Assembly: GCA_022844475.1 (NCBI GenBank)
Contig: JALHLR010000018.1
Span: forward strand, 1 to 64,000
Origin: Hyphomonadaceae bacterium
Lineage (GTDB): Bacteria > Pseudomonadota > Alphaproteobacteria > Caulobacterales > Hyphomonadaceae
Length of the DNA stretch: 64,000 bases
Direction: 5' to 3'
The position numbers and the translations under genes were made by a program. The notes beneath the pieces are model-generated. The model was not told the origin of the DNA. It worked only from the letters and a program-made list of their open reading frames with translations, and searched no databases. This document shows, piece by piece, positions 1 to 11,051 of the stretch. Position 1 is the first letter of the stretch. Each line of letters begins with the position of its first letter.

Positions 1-15
1 GGCCTCGCCCCGGCC

Positions 16-693
16 TCAGCCCTTGTAAGCCGAGCCGCGGCCGTCCTTCTTGCGCGCTTCCATATCGGCGAGCAGGACGTTGATGCGTCCGATCAGCTTG
101 TTGATGTCGCCATTATTGCGGTCAAGAAAGTTCACGAACTGCGCCTGCTGTTCCTGCGCCAGCCAGAGCACCGAGCCGCCAAGTTCGATGCCCACGTCGC
201 GCACGCGATAGTTCTTGCCGTCCTGGCTGAGCAGCACGTCCCAGTAGACTTTCGTGTCCTTGCCCGTCTGCGAGTTCTTGATCACCGACTCGACCGTCGA
301 GCGCTGCGGGCCGTCGTCCTTGGAGCCCGTGACGCGCAGGCCTTCGCCGCGGAACTGGTCGAAGTGAACCTGATAGACTTCGAGGGCGTAGGTTTCGAAG
401 ATCTTGTAGTACCTGTTGAAGTCCGCCTCGCTGAGGGTACGCGAGTTCGTGCCGATGACGCGGCGCGCGATCGAGGGCATGTGGGCGAACTTGTTCATGT
501 ACTCGCCGAACTTCTTCTCGCGCGCTTCGGCGGTAAGCGAGCGGTCGTTTAGTACGCTCAGCACGGAGTTGGCGTTGGTCTGGACGTAGGCTTCGGATTT
601 CTTGTCAGCGAAGGCCGCCGGCGCGAATGCAGTGGCGACAGCGACGGCAGCAAGCATGCCCTTGAGTTTCATCGAAATCTCCACGTGCGACAC
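16..693 (-). CDS. MlaC/Ttg2D-like phospholipid-binding ABC transporter substrate-binding protein
   Basis: 225 aa, N-terminal signal peptide, MlaC-like body; adjacent to an MlaA-like lipoprotein gene. Confidence 0.85.
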   Translation of the reverse strand: MSHVEISMKLKGMLAAVAVATAFAPAAFADKKSEAYVQTNANSVLSVLNDRSLTAEAREKKFGEYMNKFAHMPSIARRVIGTNSRTLSEADFNRYYKIFETYALEVYQVHFDQFRGEGLRVTGSKDDGPQRSTVESVIKNSQTGKDTKVYWDVLLSQDGKNYRVRDVGIELGGSVLWLAQEQQAQFVNFLDRNNGDINKLIGRINVLLADMEARKKDGRGSAYKG

Positions 694-695
694 GT

Positions 696-1439
696 TCAGA
701 AGTCTAGTTCGTCATCCGTCAGTTCTGGGGCGTCATTCGGCTCATCATAGGGAATTCCGATGTCGGAAGCCCTTGTGCGGCCATACAAACGCCTGAGTGT
801 GGTATAGGGGTCAATCTGCTGGCGCAGTTCGTCGAATGTCTCGATGGCGCCCTCGCGGGCGCTGATGCCGCCAAGTGCGACGATGCCAAGACGGGTCGCG
901 TCGTCGTTCTCGAATTCAGGATAGTTCAGCGGGTTGAGCGCAGCGTCGGCGCCGCGCCCGACGATATCGCGCGGGTTCGTCGGTCCGAGGAAGGGCAGGA
1001 CAATGAAGGGGCCGGAATCGACTCCCCAGACGCCGAGCGTCTGGCCGAAGTCTTCGTTGGTGCGTTGCATGCCCATGGCGGATGCCGGATCGAATACGCC
1101 AGCGATGCCAACCGTGGTGTTGACGACAAACCGCCCCAGGGTCGCGCCGGCATCGGGAAGCTTGCCCTGCAGCAGATGGTTCACGAAGGTCAGCGGCTCG
1201 CCGAGGTTGCTGGAGAAATTGCCCACGCCTTCGCGGATCGGTTCGTTCGTCACTGTGCGGTAGCCGTAGGCCACGGGCTCAATCACCGCCCGGTCCAGCC
1301 CTTCGTTGAAGGCGAACATCTGGCGGTTGAAGTCCTCGTACGGATCGGGGTTTTCTGCCGTGACGCTGGCGCAGCCGGCCGTGAACAACGCCGAGAAGGC
1401 GGCGGCGCTGCAGGACAGTCGAACGTGGATTGGTCTCAT
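696..1439 (-). CDS. MlaA/VacJ family lipoprotein
   Basis: Lipobox FTAGC; PYEDFNRQMFAFNEGLDRAVIEPVAYGY and NTTVGIAGVFDPA motifs typical of MlaA. Confidence 0.9.
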   Translation of the reverse strand: MRPIHVRLSCSAAAFSALFTAGCASVTAENPDPYEDFNRQMFAFNEGLDRAVIEPVAYGYRTVTNEPIREGVGNFSSNLGEPLTFVNHLLQGKLPDAGATLGRFVVNTTVGIAGVFDPASAMGMQRTNEDFGQTLGVWGVDSGPFIVLPFLGPTNPRDIVGRGADAALNPLNYPEFENDDATRLGIVALGGISAREGAIETFDELRQQIDPYTTLRRLYGRTRASDIGIPYDEPNDAPELTDDELDF

Positions 1440-1580
1440 GTCGATACGTTCTCACACCGGTTGGCGGATATGTGGCCGGTTTACGTGAGGATCAACCTCT
1501 CCGGACGGCGCCTTCCAAGGCAATCCTGATCACAGCGAGCATGAGTCGGGCCAGGAAACGCCACCGCGGGCGCTTGAGTT

Positions 1581-1610
1581 CATATAAGGATATGTTTATA
1601 TCGTTATATG
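1581..1610. promoter_or_regulatory. Bipartite palindrome, probable ArsR-family operator
   Basis: CATATAAGGATAT-GTTT-ATATCGTTATATG; arms match at 12 of 13 positions; overlaps the ATG at 1608. Confidence 0.7.
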
Positions 1611-2600
1611 CACTCAGTGAGTCTGGCCCAGCTCGTCACCCAGCTCCGCGCCGCCGGTGAGATCACCCGGGCCCGGATTCTCGCCCTGCTTGCGCATGGC
1701 GAGTTGTCCGTCGGCGAGCTTGCACAGGTCCTGAACCAGAGCCAGCCGAGACTTTCGCGTCATCTCAAATTCCTGACGGGCGCAGGGCTGATCGAGCGGT
1801 TGCCCGAAGGCGCCTGGGTGTTCTACCGCCTGCCGGCCGAGGGGCGCGCGCGGGCGCTGGTCGATACGCTGATCGCTTCTGTCGATGCGAACGACCCGGA
1901 GCTCAGGCGCGATCTTGATCGTCTGCGCGATGTGAAGGCCGAGCGGGCGGAAGCCGCGGGGCAGTACTTCGCGCGCGTGGCGGACGAGTGGGACCGGCTC
2001 CGCGCCTTGCATTATGCCGAAGCCGACATCGAGAAGGCCGTGCTTGCCGCGGCAGGGCCGGGGCCGTTCGATCTGGTGGTGGATTTCGGCACCGGCACGG
2101 GGCGCATGCTGACCCTTTTTGCCGGCATGGCGCGGCGGGTGGAGGGGATCGACCTTTCGCACCAGATGCTGACGGTCGCGCGCAGCAAGCTGCAGGAGGC
2201 TGGCTCGGTGAATGCCTCGGTTCGTCATGGCGATGCGACGTCGTCGCCCTATGGCGACAGCTCGGCGAGCCTGGTGATCATCCATCAGGTGCTTCACTTC
2301 CTTGATGATCCTGGCCGTGCACTCGTCGAGGCCGCGCGTGTGCTGGCGCCCGGCGGAAGGCTGATCGTCGTCGAGTTTGCGCCCCACACGCTGGAACATC
2401 TGCGCGCTGAACATGCGCATCGCCATCTGGGCGTGAGCGAGGCCGACATGGCGCGCTGGGCTGATCGCGCTGGTTTGGCGGTCAGGGCTGCAAGGACTTT
2501 CCGTGCACCGGACGGCGAAAAGGGAATCTCCGTGATGGTCTGGTCGGCCGACAGTCAGAAATCCGCCCCGTCATCGCCGGGCAAAAGGTCCGCAGCATGA
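1608..2600 (+). CDS. ArsR-family regulator fused to SAM-dependent methyltransferase (SahR-like by context)
   Basis: N-terminal winged HTH (LSVGELAQVLNQSQPRLSRHLKFLTGAGLIERLPEG), C-terminal class I MTase (VVDFGTGTGRML); next to metF. Confidence 0.85.
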   Translation: MHSVSLAQLVTQLRAAGEITRARILALLAHGELSVGELAQVLNQSQPRLSRHLKFLTGAGLIERLPEGAWVFYRLPAEGRARALVDTLIASVDANDPELRRDLDRLRDVKAERAEAAGQYFARVADEWDRLRALHYAEADIEKAVLAAAGPGPFDLVVDFGTGTGRMLTLFAGMARRVEGIDLSHQMLTVARSKLQEAGSVNASVRHGDATSSPYGDSSASLVIIHQVLHFLDDPGRALVEAARVLAPGGRLIVVEFAPHTLEHLRAEHAHRHLGVSEADMARWADRAGLAVRAARTFRAPDGEKGISVMVWSADSQKSAPSSPGKRSAA

Positions 2601-3457
2601 AGACACCAACGGTTTCATTCGAATTCTTTCCGCCCAAGAACGCGGAAATGGAAAGCAAGCTCTGGGATTCGGTGAAGCGGCTGGAGCCGCTTGCGCCGTC
2701 CTATGTGTCGGTGACGTATGGCGCTGGCGGATCCACGCGCGAGCGGACGCACGGCATCGTCAAGAAGATGGCCGAGGAGACGTCGCTGAAGCCAGCCGGA
2801 CATATCACCTGCGTTGCCGCGACGAAGGACGAGATCGACCAGGTCTTGCGCGACTATTGGGACGCTGGCGTGAAGCGCGTCGTGGCGCTGCGCGGCGATC
2901 CGACAGCCGGTATCGGCACGCGCTATGAGCCGCACCCGGGCGGTTATGCCTACGCCAACGACCTGATCGCGGGGGCGCGGAAGATTGCAGACTTCGACAT
3001 CTCCGTGGGCTGCTATCCGGAAGTGCATCCGGATGCGCCGTCGTTGAAAGCGGAGATCGACAACCTCAAGCGCAAGTTCGATGCGGGCGCGACGCGGGCG
3101 ATCACGCAGTTCTTCTTCTACCCGGATGTCTATTTCAAGTTTCTCGACCAGGCGCGGTCGGCAGGAATCACCCAGCCAGTCGTGCCGGGCATCATGCTGC
3201 AGTCCAACTTCAAGGGGTTGAAGCGGATGGCGGATTTGTGCGGCACGGCGATACCGACGCGGATCGCTGATCTCTATGAGGGGCTGGATGGCGACGCGGA
3301 GACGCGTGATCTCGTGACGGCGCATGTCGCAGCTGAGCTGTGCCACCGGCTCGCAGAGCAGGGCGTCGATCACTTCCACTTCTACACGATGAACCGTGCG
3401 GGCCTGTCGCTGTCGACGTGCCGCCTGCTGGGCATCAAGCCGGAGACAGGGGCATGA
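2597..3457 (+). CDS. metF: Methylenetetrahydrofolate reductase
   Basis: SFEFFPPK, VSVTYGAGGSTRERT, ALRGDP motifs. Confidence 0.95.
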   Translation: MKTPTVSFEFFPPKNAEMESKLWDSVKRLEPLAPSYVSVTYGAGGSTRERTHGIVKKMAEETSLKPAGHITCVAATKDEIDQVLRDYWDAGVKRVVALRGDPTAGIGTRYEPHPGGYAYANDLIAGARKIADFDISVGCYPEVHPDAPSLKAEIDNLKRKFDAGATRAITQFFFYPDVYFKFLDQARSAGITQPVVPGIMLQSNFKGLKRMADLCGTAIPTRIADLYEGLDGDAETRDLVTAHVAAELCHRLAEQGVDHFHFYTMNRAGLSLSTCRLLGIKPETGA

Positions 3458-3909
3458 GTGGTCCCGCGATCCGCATTGCGCTGGTGACGCTGGGCGTCGA
3501 GGATCTCGCGCGCGCGTCCGCCTTCTATGAAGCGATGGGCCTGAAGCGGTCGCGCGCCTCTCAGCCGACATTTCTCATCTACGACATGGCCGGCATTGTG
3601 CTGGCGCTGTTTCCGAACGAGATGCTGGCCGAGGATGCGGGCGTGCCGGGCGAGGGTCATGGCTTCCGCCGCCAGACACTGGCCTGGAACGTGCCGGATG
3701 CGGCTGAGGTCGATTCGGGCTTTGCGCGCGTGATGGCTGCGGGCGCTGTCAGCCTGAAGCCGCCGTACAAGACGTCGTGGGGCGGCTATGTCGGACATTT
3801 TGCCGATACCGAGGGGCATCTCTGGGAGATCGCGCACAATCCCTTCTTTCCGCTGGACGCCAATGGCGCGGTCTCGGTTCCCCCCCCTCGCGAAGGAGTC
3901 AAACAATGA
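3454..3909 (+). CDS. VOC (glyoxalase/bleomycin-resistance superfamily) protein
   Basis: ATG overlaps metF stop (ATGA); RASAFYEAMGL ... WGGYVGHFADTEGHLWEIAHNP. Confidence 0.85.
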   Translation: MSGPAIRIALVTLGVEDLARASAFYEAMGLKRSRASQPTFLIYDMAGIVLALFPNEMLAEDAGVPGEGHGFRRQTLAWNVPDAAEVDSGFARVMAAGAVSLKPPYKTSWGGYVGHFADTEGHLWEIAHNPFFPLDANGAVSVPPPREGVKQ

Positions 3910-4970
3910 CCCGCCAGGAACGCATTGCGAAGCTGAAGCAGACCGCGAAAGAGCGCGTCCTGATCCTTGATGGATCGTGGGGCGTGATGTTCCAGAAGAT
4001 GGGGCTGCAGGAGAGCGACTATCGCGGAACACGCTTTGCGACGCACGCCGGGCAGATGAAGGGCAACAATGACATCCTTTGCCTGACGCGGCCGGATCTC
4101 GTAGCGAAGCTGCACGAGATGTATTTCGACGCCGGCGCCGACATCTCTGAGACGAACACCTTCTCCGCGACAACGATCGCGCAGGACGACTACAAGCTCG
4201 ACGCCAGGGCGGTGTGGGACATCAACCATGAAGGCGCGCGGATCGGACGTGAGGTAGCTGATGCGTTCACCGCGAAACAGCCAGACAAGCCGCGCTTCCT
4301 CGCGGGTTCGATGGGACCGCTCAACAAGATGCTGTCGATGTCGTCGGACGTGAACGATCCGGGCGCGCGCCTGGTGGATTTCGATGAGGTCTACCACGCC
4401 TATCGCGAGCAGGTGAAAGCGCTGAACGAGGGTGGGGTCGACCTCTACCTGATCGAGACGATCACTGACACGCTGAACTGCAAGGCTGCGATCAAGGCGA
4501 TCATGGATCTGGAGGATGAGGGTCTCGAAAAGCTGCCCATCTGGATTTCCGGGACGATCACGGACCGTTCGGGTCGCACGCTGTCAGGTCAGACGACTGA
4601 AGCGTTCTGGAATTCGGTGAAGCATGCCAAGCCCTTTGCGGTGGGCTTCAACTGTGCGCTGGGTGCGGACCTGATGCGGCCGTTCATTGCCGAGATGGCG
4701 CGTGTGGCCGATACGCTGGTCGCGGCCTATCCGAATGCGGGCCTGCCCAACGAGATGGGGCAGTATGACGAGCAGCCACATGAGACGGCGCACGCAGTGG
4801 AAGCGTGGGCGAAGGAAGGGCTGGTCAACATTCTCGGTGGTTGTTGCGGCACGACGCCGGATCACATCAGGCATGTGGCGGAGTCGGTCAAGGGTATCGT
4901 TCCGCGCAAGCCGCCTGAGCGCGCGAAGGCGTTGCGGCTGGCTGGGCTTGAGCCGTTCGAGCTGGCCTGA
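3906..4970 (+). CDS. metH: Homocysteine S-methyltransferase module of split cobalamin-dependent methionine synthase
   Basis: [37 protein letters not shown]; start 3906 overlaps the VOC stop. Confidence 0.92.
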   Translation: MTRQERIAKLKQTAKERVLILDGSWGVMFQKMGLQESDYRGTRFATHAGQMKGNNDILCLTRPDLVAKLHEMYFDAGADISETNTFSATTIAQDDYKLDARAVWDINHEGARIGREVADAFTAKQPDKPRFLAGSMGPLNKMLSMSSDVNDPGARLVDFDEVYHAYREQVKALNEGGVDLYLIETITDTLNCKAAIKAIMDLEDEGLEKLPIWISGTITDRSGRTLSGQTTEAFWNSVKHAKPFAVGFNCALGADLMRPFIAEMARVADTLVAAYPNAGLPNEMGQYDEQPHETAHAVEAWAKEGLVNILGGCCGTTPDHIRHVAESVKGIVPRKPPERAKALRLAGLEPFELA

Positions 4971-5533
4971 TGGCAAAGTTCTACGACGCACTGAACGACA
5001 AGCAGGTCGCCTTCATCAAGGCGCAGAAGATGTTCTTCGTCGCCACTGCGCCACGCTCCGATGCGGGGCGCGTGAACCTTTCGCCAAAGGGCTATGACAG
5101 TTTCCGGGTCATCGGCCCCAACCGTGTGGCCTATGCCGACCTCGGCGGGTCGGGTGCGGAGACGCTGGCGCACGTTCGGGAGAACGGGCGGATCACCTTC
5201 ATGTTCTGCGCTTATGAGGGCGCGCCCAGCATCATGCGGCTGTACGGGCGGGGACAGGTGATGCAGTTCAACGATCCGGGCTTTGCTGACGAGATCGCGC
5301 AATTCCCGTCAGGCCATGAACGCGCGCGCGACATCATCTTTGCTGACATCACGGCTGTGCAGGACAGCTGTGGCTGGGCTGTTCCATTCATGAGGTACGA
5401 GGGCGAGCGGGATCAGTTGCGCCGGTATATCGATCACATGGAGCCTGATGCCTGGCATGAGAGTCGGCTGACAAAGAACGCACAGAGCATTGACGGCCTG
5501 CCGGCGCTGTGCCGGTCGGAGGTTGCAGAATGA
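4970..5533 (+). CDS. Pyridoxamine 5'-phosphate oxidase family (PPOX) protein
   Basis: FVATAPRSDAGRVNLSPKGYDSFRVIGPNRVAYAD. Confidence 0.8.
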   Translation: MAKFYDALNDKQVAFIKAQKMFFVATAPRSDAGRVNLSPKGYDSFRVIGPNRVAYADLGGSGAETLAHVRENGRITFMFCAYEGAPSIMRLYGRGQVMQFNDPGFADEIAQFPSGHERARDIIFADITAVQDSCGWAVPFMRYEGERDQLRRYIDHMEPDAWHESRLTKNAQSIDGLPALCRSEVAE

Positions 5534-6027
5534 AGGGCGCGTTGGCGGCAATGCTGATGCTCGGTCTCGGCGGTTGCGTGATCGCCGACGTGAGCGAGAT
5601 CTCGCGTGACCTGGCGCCTGGCGCGATCCAGCGGCAATACGCGTCGCCGACGGCATTCTACGCCAGGCACATCGTCATTCCGCCGGGCTACGCGACCATC
5701 CGCCTGCCGGGGATCATTCCTGATGAAGCCGCTTTTGGAGACGATACGGAAGCGCAGGCCGAGAGCGTTTTCCGCAAGATCGCGGCGTCGCTGAAGGAAG
5801 CGGGCGCGGCCGAGAGCGATGTCGTTGCGATGACTGTCTACCTCGCAGCGCCGACGCCGGGCGGGAACATGGATTTCGATGGCATGATGCGGGCCTATGG
5901 CCGCCATTATGGCAGCGATGCACAGCCTAATCGACCTGTGCGCTCGACGGTGCAGGTCGCGGGACTTGTACGACCGGGCATACTGGTCGAGATCGAAGTC
6001 ACGGCCGCCGTGCCGGCTCCTCACTAG
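5530..6027 (+). CDS. RidA/YjgF family protein with lipoprotein-type signal sequence
   Basis: [16 protein letters not shown] lipobox, followed by a RidA-like domain ([29 protein letters not shown]). Confidence 0.75.
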   Translation: MKGALAAMLMLGLGGCVIADVSEISRDLAPGAIQRQYASPTAFYARHIVIPPGYATIRLPGIIPDEAAFGDDTEAQAESVFRKIAASLKEAGAAESDVVAMTVYLAAPTPGGNMDFDGMMRAYGRHYGSDAQPNRPVRSTVQVAGLVRPGILVEIEVTAAVPAPH

Positions 6028-6047
6028 CGTATTGCGAACAGCATCAC

Positions 6048-8675
6048 ATGACCCAGTCTACCGCCAGCTTCATCAACATCGGCGAGCGCACGAACGTCAC
6101 CGGATCGGCGGCATTCAAGAAGCTGATTGTCGATGGCAAGTATGCCGAGGCGGTCGATGTGGCGCGCCAGCAGGTGCAGAACGGCGCGCAGATCATCGAC
6201 GTCAACATGGACGAGGGGCTGCTGGATTCAAAAGCGGCCATGCGCACCTTTCTGCGCCTGATCGCGGCGGAGCCTGACATCGCCAGGGTTCCGATAATGG
6301 TCGACTCGTCCAAATGGGACGTGATCGAGGAGGGGCTGAAGAACGTCCAGGGCAAGGCGATCGTGAACTCGATCTCGATGAAGGAGGGCGAGAAGCAGTT
6401 CCTGGACCAGGCGCGCAAGGCGCTGAGCTATGGCGCTGCAGTGGTCGTCATGGCGTTTGACGAGAAAGGGCAGGCCGAGACAGCGCAGCGCAAGTACGAG
6501 ATCTCGAAGCGCGCCTACGATCTGCTGGTCGGCATGGGCTTTCCGCCCGAAGACATCATCTTCGACCCGAACATTTTCGCCGTCGCGACCGGGATCGAGG
6601 AGCACAACAACTACGCCGTCGATTTCTTCGAGGGCGTGAGGATGATCAAGCAGAGCCTGCCTTACGCGCGCACGTCGGGCGGGTTGTCAAACGTATCGTT
6701 CTCGTTCCGCGGCAATGAGCCGGTGCGGCGGGCGATGCACTCTGTCTTTCTCTATCATGCCATCAAGCTCGGCTTCGACATGGCGATCGTGAATGCCGGG
6801 CAGCTCGACATCTACGACAATATTGACCCGGAACTGCGCGAGCGGGTCGAGGATGTGATCCTCAACCGGCGCAATGATGCGACTGATCGGCTGCTGGAGA
6901 TTGCGGAGCGTTATCGCGGACAGAAGGGCGAGGTGCAGAAGAAGGACCTCCGCTGGCGCGAGAAGCCGGTGAAGGATCGCCTCGCGCATGCGCTGGTCAA
7001 CGGCATCACCGAGTTCATCGTCGAGGATACCGAGGCCGCGCGCCTTGAAGTGGAGCGGCCGCTGCACGTTATCGAAGGGCCACTGATGGACGGCATGAAC
7101 ATCGTCGGCGACCTGTTCGGCGCGGGCAAGATGTTCCTGCCGCAGGTCGTGAAGTCCGCGCGCGTCATGAAGGCGGCGGTGGCGCACCTGCTGCCCTACA
7201 TGGAAGAAGAGAAGCTGCGCACCGGCATGGCGGACAAGTCGAACGGCATCGTCGTCATGGCGACGGTGAAGGGAGATGTGCACGACATCGGCAAGAACAT
7301 CGTCGGTGTTGTCCTGCAATGCAACGGCTACAAGGTTATCGACCTTGGCGTGATGGTGCCGGCCGAGCGGATTCTCGAAACTGCCGTGAACGAGAACGCC
7401 GACATGATCGGTCTGTCTGGCCTGATCACGCCTTCGCTCGACGAGATGGTGTATTTTGCTTCCGAGATGCAGCGTCTGGGCATCCGCAAGCCGCTGCTGA
7501 TCGGCGGCGCCACGACCAGCCCGGCGCACACGGCGATCAAGATCGAACCGATGCTCAGCGATGCCCCTGTCGTGCATGTGCTCGACGCCAGCCGGGCAGT
7601 TGGTGTTGTCTCGCAGCTGATGAGCGACGAGACGCGTGACAGGTTCTGGGGCGAGACCAAAGACAAGTATGCGAAGATCCGCGACTCGCGCTCGGGTGGA
7701 CAGGCGAAGGCGCGTGTCAGCCTCGAAGCTGCGCGCGAGATGGCGCCGAAGATCGACTGGTCGACCTATACCCCGCCGAAGCCCAGCTTCCTCGGCGTGC
7801 GGGAGCTCGGGGCAGATCTTGCGACGCTCGCGCGTTACATAGACTGGACGCCGTACTTTGCGAGCTGGGATCTTGTCGGGCGCTATCCGATGATCCTTGA
7901 GGATGATGTCGTTGGGGAGGCTGCGCAGTCGTTGTGGAACGACACCCAGGCCATCCTGCAGCGGATGATCGGCGAGCAGTGGATCGAGGCGCGCGGTGTC
8001 GTCGGCTTCTGGCCAGCAAATCGTGATGGCGATGATCTCGTTGTCTGGAAGGATGAGGCGCGGAAGGAAGAGATCGCCCGCTTCTTTACGCTGCGCCAGC
8101 AGATGGAGAAGACGAACGAAAAGGGCCAGCTGGCGCTCGCCGATTTCGCTGCAGCGCGCGGCGCCGACTATATCGGCGGCTTCGCAGTGACGTCGGGCCA
8201 TGGCGAAATGGAGAAATCCAGGGAGTTCATCGACAAGGGCGACGACTACTCGTCGATCATCGTCAAGGCGCTGGCGGATCGGTTCGCCGAGGCGTTCGCC
8301 GAGTACATGCACGAACGTGTGCGGCGCGAGTTGTGGGGCTATGCACCTGACGAGGGTCTGACGAACGATGACCTGATTGCGGAGAAGTACCAGGGCATCC
8401 GCCCTGCGCCTGGCTATCCCTCGCAGCCCGACCATACGGAAAAGGCGACGCTTTTCAGCCTGCTTGATGCGACTGCGAAGGCGGGGATCGAACTCACGTC
8501 GAGCTACGCGATGAATCCGCCGGCATCCGTGTCGGGTCTGTATTTCTCGCATCCGGAGGCTGTTTATTTCGCCGTCGGCCGGATCGAGAAAGACCAGGTC
8601 GAGGACTACGCCCGTCGCAAGGGATGGGACCTGGCGACAGCCGAGCGCTGGCTGAGGCCTATACTCAACTACTAG
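6048..8675 (+). CDS. metH: Methionine synthase C-terminal part: pterin-binding, B12-binding and activation domains
   Basis: [51 protein letters not shown] (B12 motif); C-terminal AdoMet activation domain. Confidence 0.95.
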   Translation: MTQSTASFINIGERTNVTGSAAFKKLIVDGKYAEAVDVARQQVQNGAQIIDVNMDEGLLDSKAAMRTFLRLIAAEPDIARVPIMVDSSKWDVIEEGLKNVQGKAIVNSISMKEGEKQFLDQARKALSYGAAVVVMAFDEKGQAETAQRKYEISKRAYDLLVGMGFPPEDIIFDPNIFAVATGIEEHNNYAVDFFEGVRMIKQSLPYARTSGGLSNVSFSFRGNEPVRRAMHSVFLYHAIKLGFDMAIVNAGQLDIYDNIDPELRERVEDVILNRRNDATDRLLEIAERYRGQKGEVQKKDLRWREKPVKDRLAHALVNGITEFIVEDTEAARLEVERPLHVIEGPLMDGMNIVGDLFGAGKMFLPQVVKSARVMKAAVAHLLPYMEEEKLRTGMADKSNGIVVMATVKGDVHDIGKNIVGVVLQCNGYKVIDLGVMVPAERILETAVNENADMIGLSGLITPSLDEMVYFASEMQRLGIRKPLLIGGATTSPAHTAIKIEPMLSDAPVVHVLDASRAVGVVSQLMSDETRDRFWGETKDKYAKIRDSRSGGQAKARVSLEAAREMAPKIDWSTYTPPKPSFLGVRELGADLATLARYIDWTPYFASWDLVGRYPMILEDDVVGEAAQSLWNDTQAILQRMIGEQWIEARGVVGFWPANRDGDDLVVWKDEARKEEIARFFTLRQQMEKTNEKGQLALADFAAARGADYIGGFAVTSGHGEMEKSREFIDKGDDYSSIIVKALADRFAEAFAEYMHERVRRELWGYAPDEGLTNDDLIAEKYQGIRPAPGYPSQPDHTEKATLFSLLDATAKAGIELTSSYAMNPPASVSGLYFSHPEAVYFAVGRIEKDQVEDYARRKGWDLATAERWLRPILNY

Positions 8676-8733
8676 CTACGCAACGGTATCGCCGAGCGCA
8701 TCTATGTTTGTGGCGACACAGACGGCGGGAGCG

Positions 8734-8754
8734 ACCTGTGCGGCGCAGGTTTTT
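8734..8754 (+). terminator. Rho-independent terminator after metH
   Basis: ACCTGTG-CGG-CGCAGGT stem (one G.U pair) followed by TTTT. Confidence 0.65.
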
Positions 8755-8888
8755 CTGTTGACCTCTGGGGTATTCCCCAATCTCCTGCGCATTGTGGTGC
8801 GGTGCGGCAGGCAATTCGGTCGTCCGATTCACACATAAAAAAGGACGGCTGGGCCACATGGTCACACGTCGTCAGGGGAGGACGCATC

Positions 8889-11051
8889 TTGAGGCAGTGG
8901 AGACGGGCGCTCGTCCTGGCCGTCAGCGCATTGGCGCTCGCCGAGACAGCGCAAGCGCAGGACCCGACGCAGCAGCCGCAGACAGCGTCCGCGGAAGACG
9001 CGGTCCAGACATTCGAGCCAGGCTTCTTTGCGCGTTTCAATCCGATCACGGCCGAGGACATGGTGCGCCAGCTGCCCGGCTTCAGCCTGGACGAAGGCGC
9101 GGACCTGCGCGGCTTCGGCGCGACTGCTGGCAACGTGCTGATCGACGGACAGCGGCCCAGCAGCAAGACAAGCCTCCGCGATGAACTCGGACGCATTGCT
9201 GCGGGATCGGTGCTGCGCATCGAACTGATCCGGGCATCGGCCGCAGGCGACCTCGACGTGCGGGGCTACACCGAACTCGCCAACGTCGTGCTGAAGCCGG
9301 CGACGGGCATGCAGGTCTCGACGACCTTTGCAGCGACGACGCGCTGGTATGAGCAGGGGCGCGTGGGCGCGCAGGTCGGCGCCACACGCGCGTGGAAGAC
9401 GGACAATTTCGGATTTCGCCTCGCGCTTCAGGGCACCAATCTCGGCGAGCGCGAGGAAGTCGCTGCGACGCTGCGCAATTCCCTGGGCGCGACGGTGCGC
9501 GCACAGGATGAATTCTATCAGCAACAGGCCGGCGAGTTCCTTGTCACCGGTGCAGCCAACTGGACCCCGAGTCCGCGCGACACCTGGAACGCCAACTTCC
9601 GTATCCTTCCGCGCCTGTTCACCAACAATGCGGCGGGCAGCATCCGCCTCCCGAACGGCACGAATATCGGCGCCATCTCCTCCGACTACGAGGAGAAGGA
9701 CGTCCTGTATGTCGATCTCGGTGGCGACTACGAGCACAAGTTCGATGGCCAAAACGCGGTCAAGCTGATCAACGTCAACCGGCTGGTGAACTGGCGGCCG
9801 CAACAGGTGATCACGCAGAATGTCCTCGGCCTGCCGCGGGCTGATCAGATCGACAATTCGGACAATCGCGCCGGTGAGCATGTCGTGCGCGGTGTGTGGA
9901 CGACGCGTCCCGACAATCAGCACACGATCGAGACGGCGCTGGAGGGCGCGTACAACTATCGACGGGTCGATCGCCAGAGTCTGGCGGGCCCGATTGGTGG
10001 GCCGTTTGCGCCGCAAGCCGTCGCGGTCGCGTCGACCAAGGTCGAAGAGGATCGCATAGAAGCATCGATCAACGATGTCTGGAGAATGAACCAGCAGCTC
10101 ACACTGGAAGCAGGGTTCAACTACGAAGCCTCGACCATCTCGCAGACGATCACACAACCGATTTCGCCCGACATCGAACGCGAGTTCACGTATGCCAAGC
10201 CGCATTTCGTGGCGACCTGGCTGCCGAACGCCGAGGATCAGTGGCGCCTATCCATCGTGCGGGATGTCTCGCAGCTGGATTTCGGCGACTTCGCGACTGG
10301 CCTTCCGACCATCGGCAATGCGGCGGCGAATGTAGGCAACCCGTTTCTTGAGCCCGAGCAGAGCTGGAAGACCAGCCTGCAATGGAAGCGCCCGCTGGGA
10401 CCGCGCGGGTCCCTGTCGATCACCGGGTTCTATGACGACATCGAGGACACGCAGGACTTCATCAACGCACAGGACATTGTGCAGATCGGGATCGATCGCG
10501 GCACGCCTGTCACGGTTCCGCCCTTCTGCCTCACGCCAGCATTCACTGCGAGCCTCTGTTCCGCCGTTGGCAATACCGGCGACGGCAAGCGCTGGGGCGC
10601 GCGCATCGAGGCGACTTTGCCGCTCGATACTGTCGGCATCGGCGGGGGGTTGCTCAAACTCAATGTCGGAGCGCAGGATTCCGAAGTAACTGACCCGGAG
10701 ACGCTTGAGACACGGCAGATCTCAAGCGAGCAGGAGTTCGACTGGCTGGCAGAGTTCAGACAGGACGTCACGTCGATGAAGTTCGCATGGGGCGGCAAGG
10801 TGAACAATGTCGGCCCCGTGCCCTACTATCGCGCGGATCGCCTTGAGGTTACCGAGCCCAAGGACCCGAATGTCGATCTCTTCGTGGAGACGACCGCATT
10901 GCTTGGCGGGTTGCTGGTGCGCGTGACCGCGGCGAACCTGCTTGATGTCGAGCGCGAAACCGACCGACAATACGTTGTCTCCGGGCTGGACGAGTTTCGT
11001 TCGTCAGCGATGGGCCGCAATGTGACGCTGACGGTGGCTGGGGCGTTCTAG
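8889..11051 (+). CDS. TonB-dependent receptor
   Basis: Signal peptide, plug (DMVRQLPGFSLDEGADLRGFGATAGNVLIDGQRPSSK), beta barrel ending in F; TTG start at 8889 preceded by AGGGGAGGA (ORF is open from 8802). Confidence 0.85.
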   Translation: MRQWRRALVLAVSALALAETAQAQDPTQQPQTASAEDAVQTFEPGFFARFNPITAEDMVRQLPGFSLDEGADLRGFGATAGNVLIDGQRPSSKTSLRDELGRIAAGSVLRIELIRASAAGDLDVRGYTELANVVLKPATGMQVSTTFAATTRWYEQGRVGAQVGATRAWKTDNFGFRLALQGTNLGEREEVAATLRNSLGATVRAQDEFYQQQAGEFLVTGAANWTPSPRDTWNANFRILPRLFTNNAAGSIRLPNGTNIGAISSDYEEKDVLYVDLGGDYEHKFDGQNAVKLINVNRLVNWRPQQVITQNVLGLPRADQIDNSDNRAGEHVVRGVWTTRPDNQHTIETALEGAYNYRRVDRQSLAGPIGGPFAPQAVAVASTKVEEDRIEASINDVWRMNQQLTLEAGFNYEASTISQTITQPISPDIEREFTYAKPHFVATWLPNAEDQWRLSIVRDVSQLDFGDFATGLPTIGNAAANVGNPFLEPEQSWKTSLQWKRPLGPRGSLSITGFYDDIEDTQDFINAQDIVQIGIDRGTPVTVPPFCLTPAFTASLCSAVGNTGDGKRWGARIEATLPLDTVGIGGGLLKLNVGAQDSEVTDPETLETRQISSEQEFDWLAEFRQDVTSMKFAWGGKVNNVGPVPYYRADRLEVTEPKDPNVDLFVETTALLGGLLVRVTAANLLDVERETDRQYVVSGLDEFRSSAMGRNVTLTVAGAF

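Noticed and set aside
1441-1607. SAM/SAH/cobalamin riboswitch upstream of the met cluster
   Set aside because: No recognisable aptamer core; the palindrome and ArsR-MTase gene better explain regulation.
6687-8552. 621-aa minus-strand ORF inside metH
   Set aside because: Antisense shadow ORF typical of high-GC genes; the + strand has a clear MetH.
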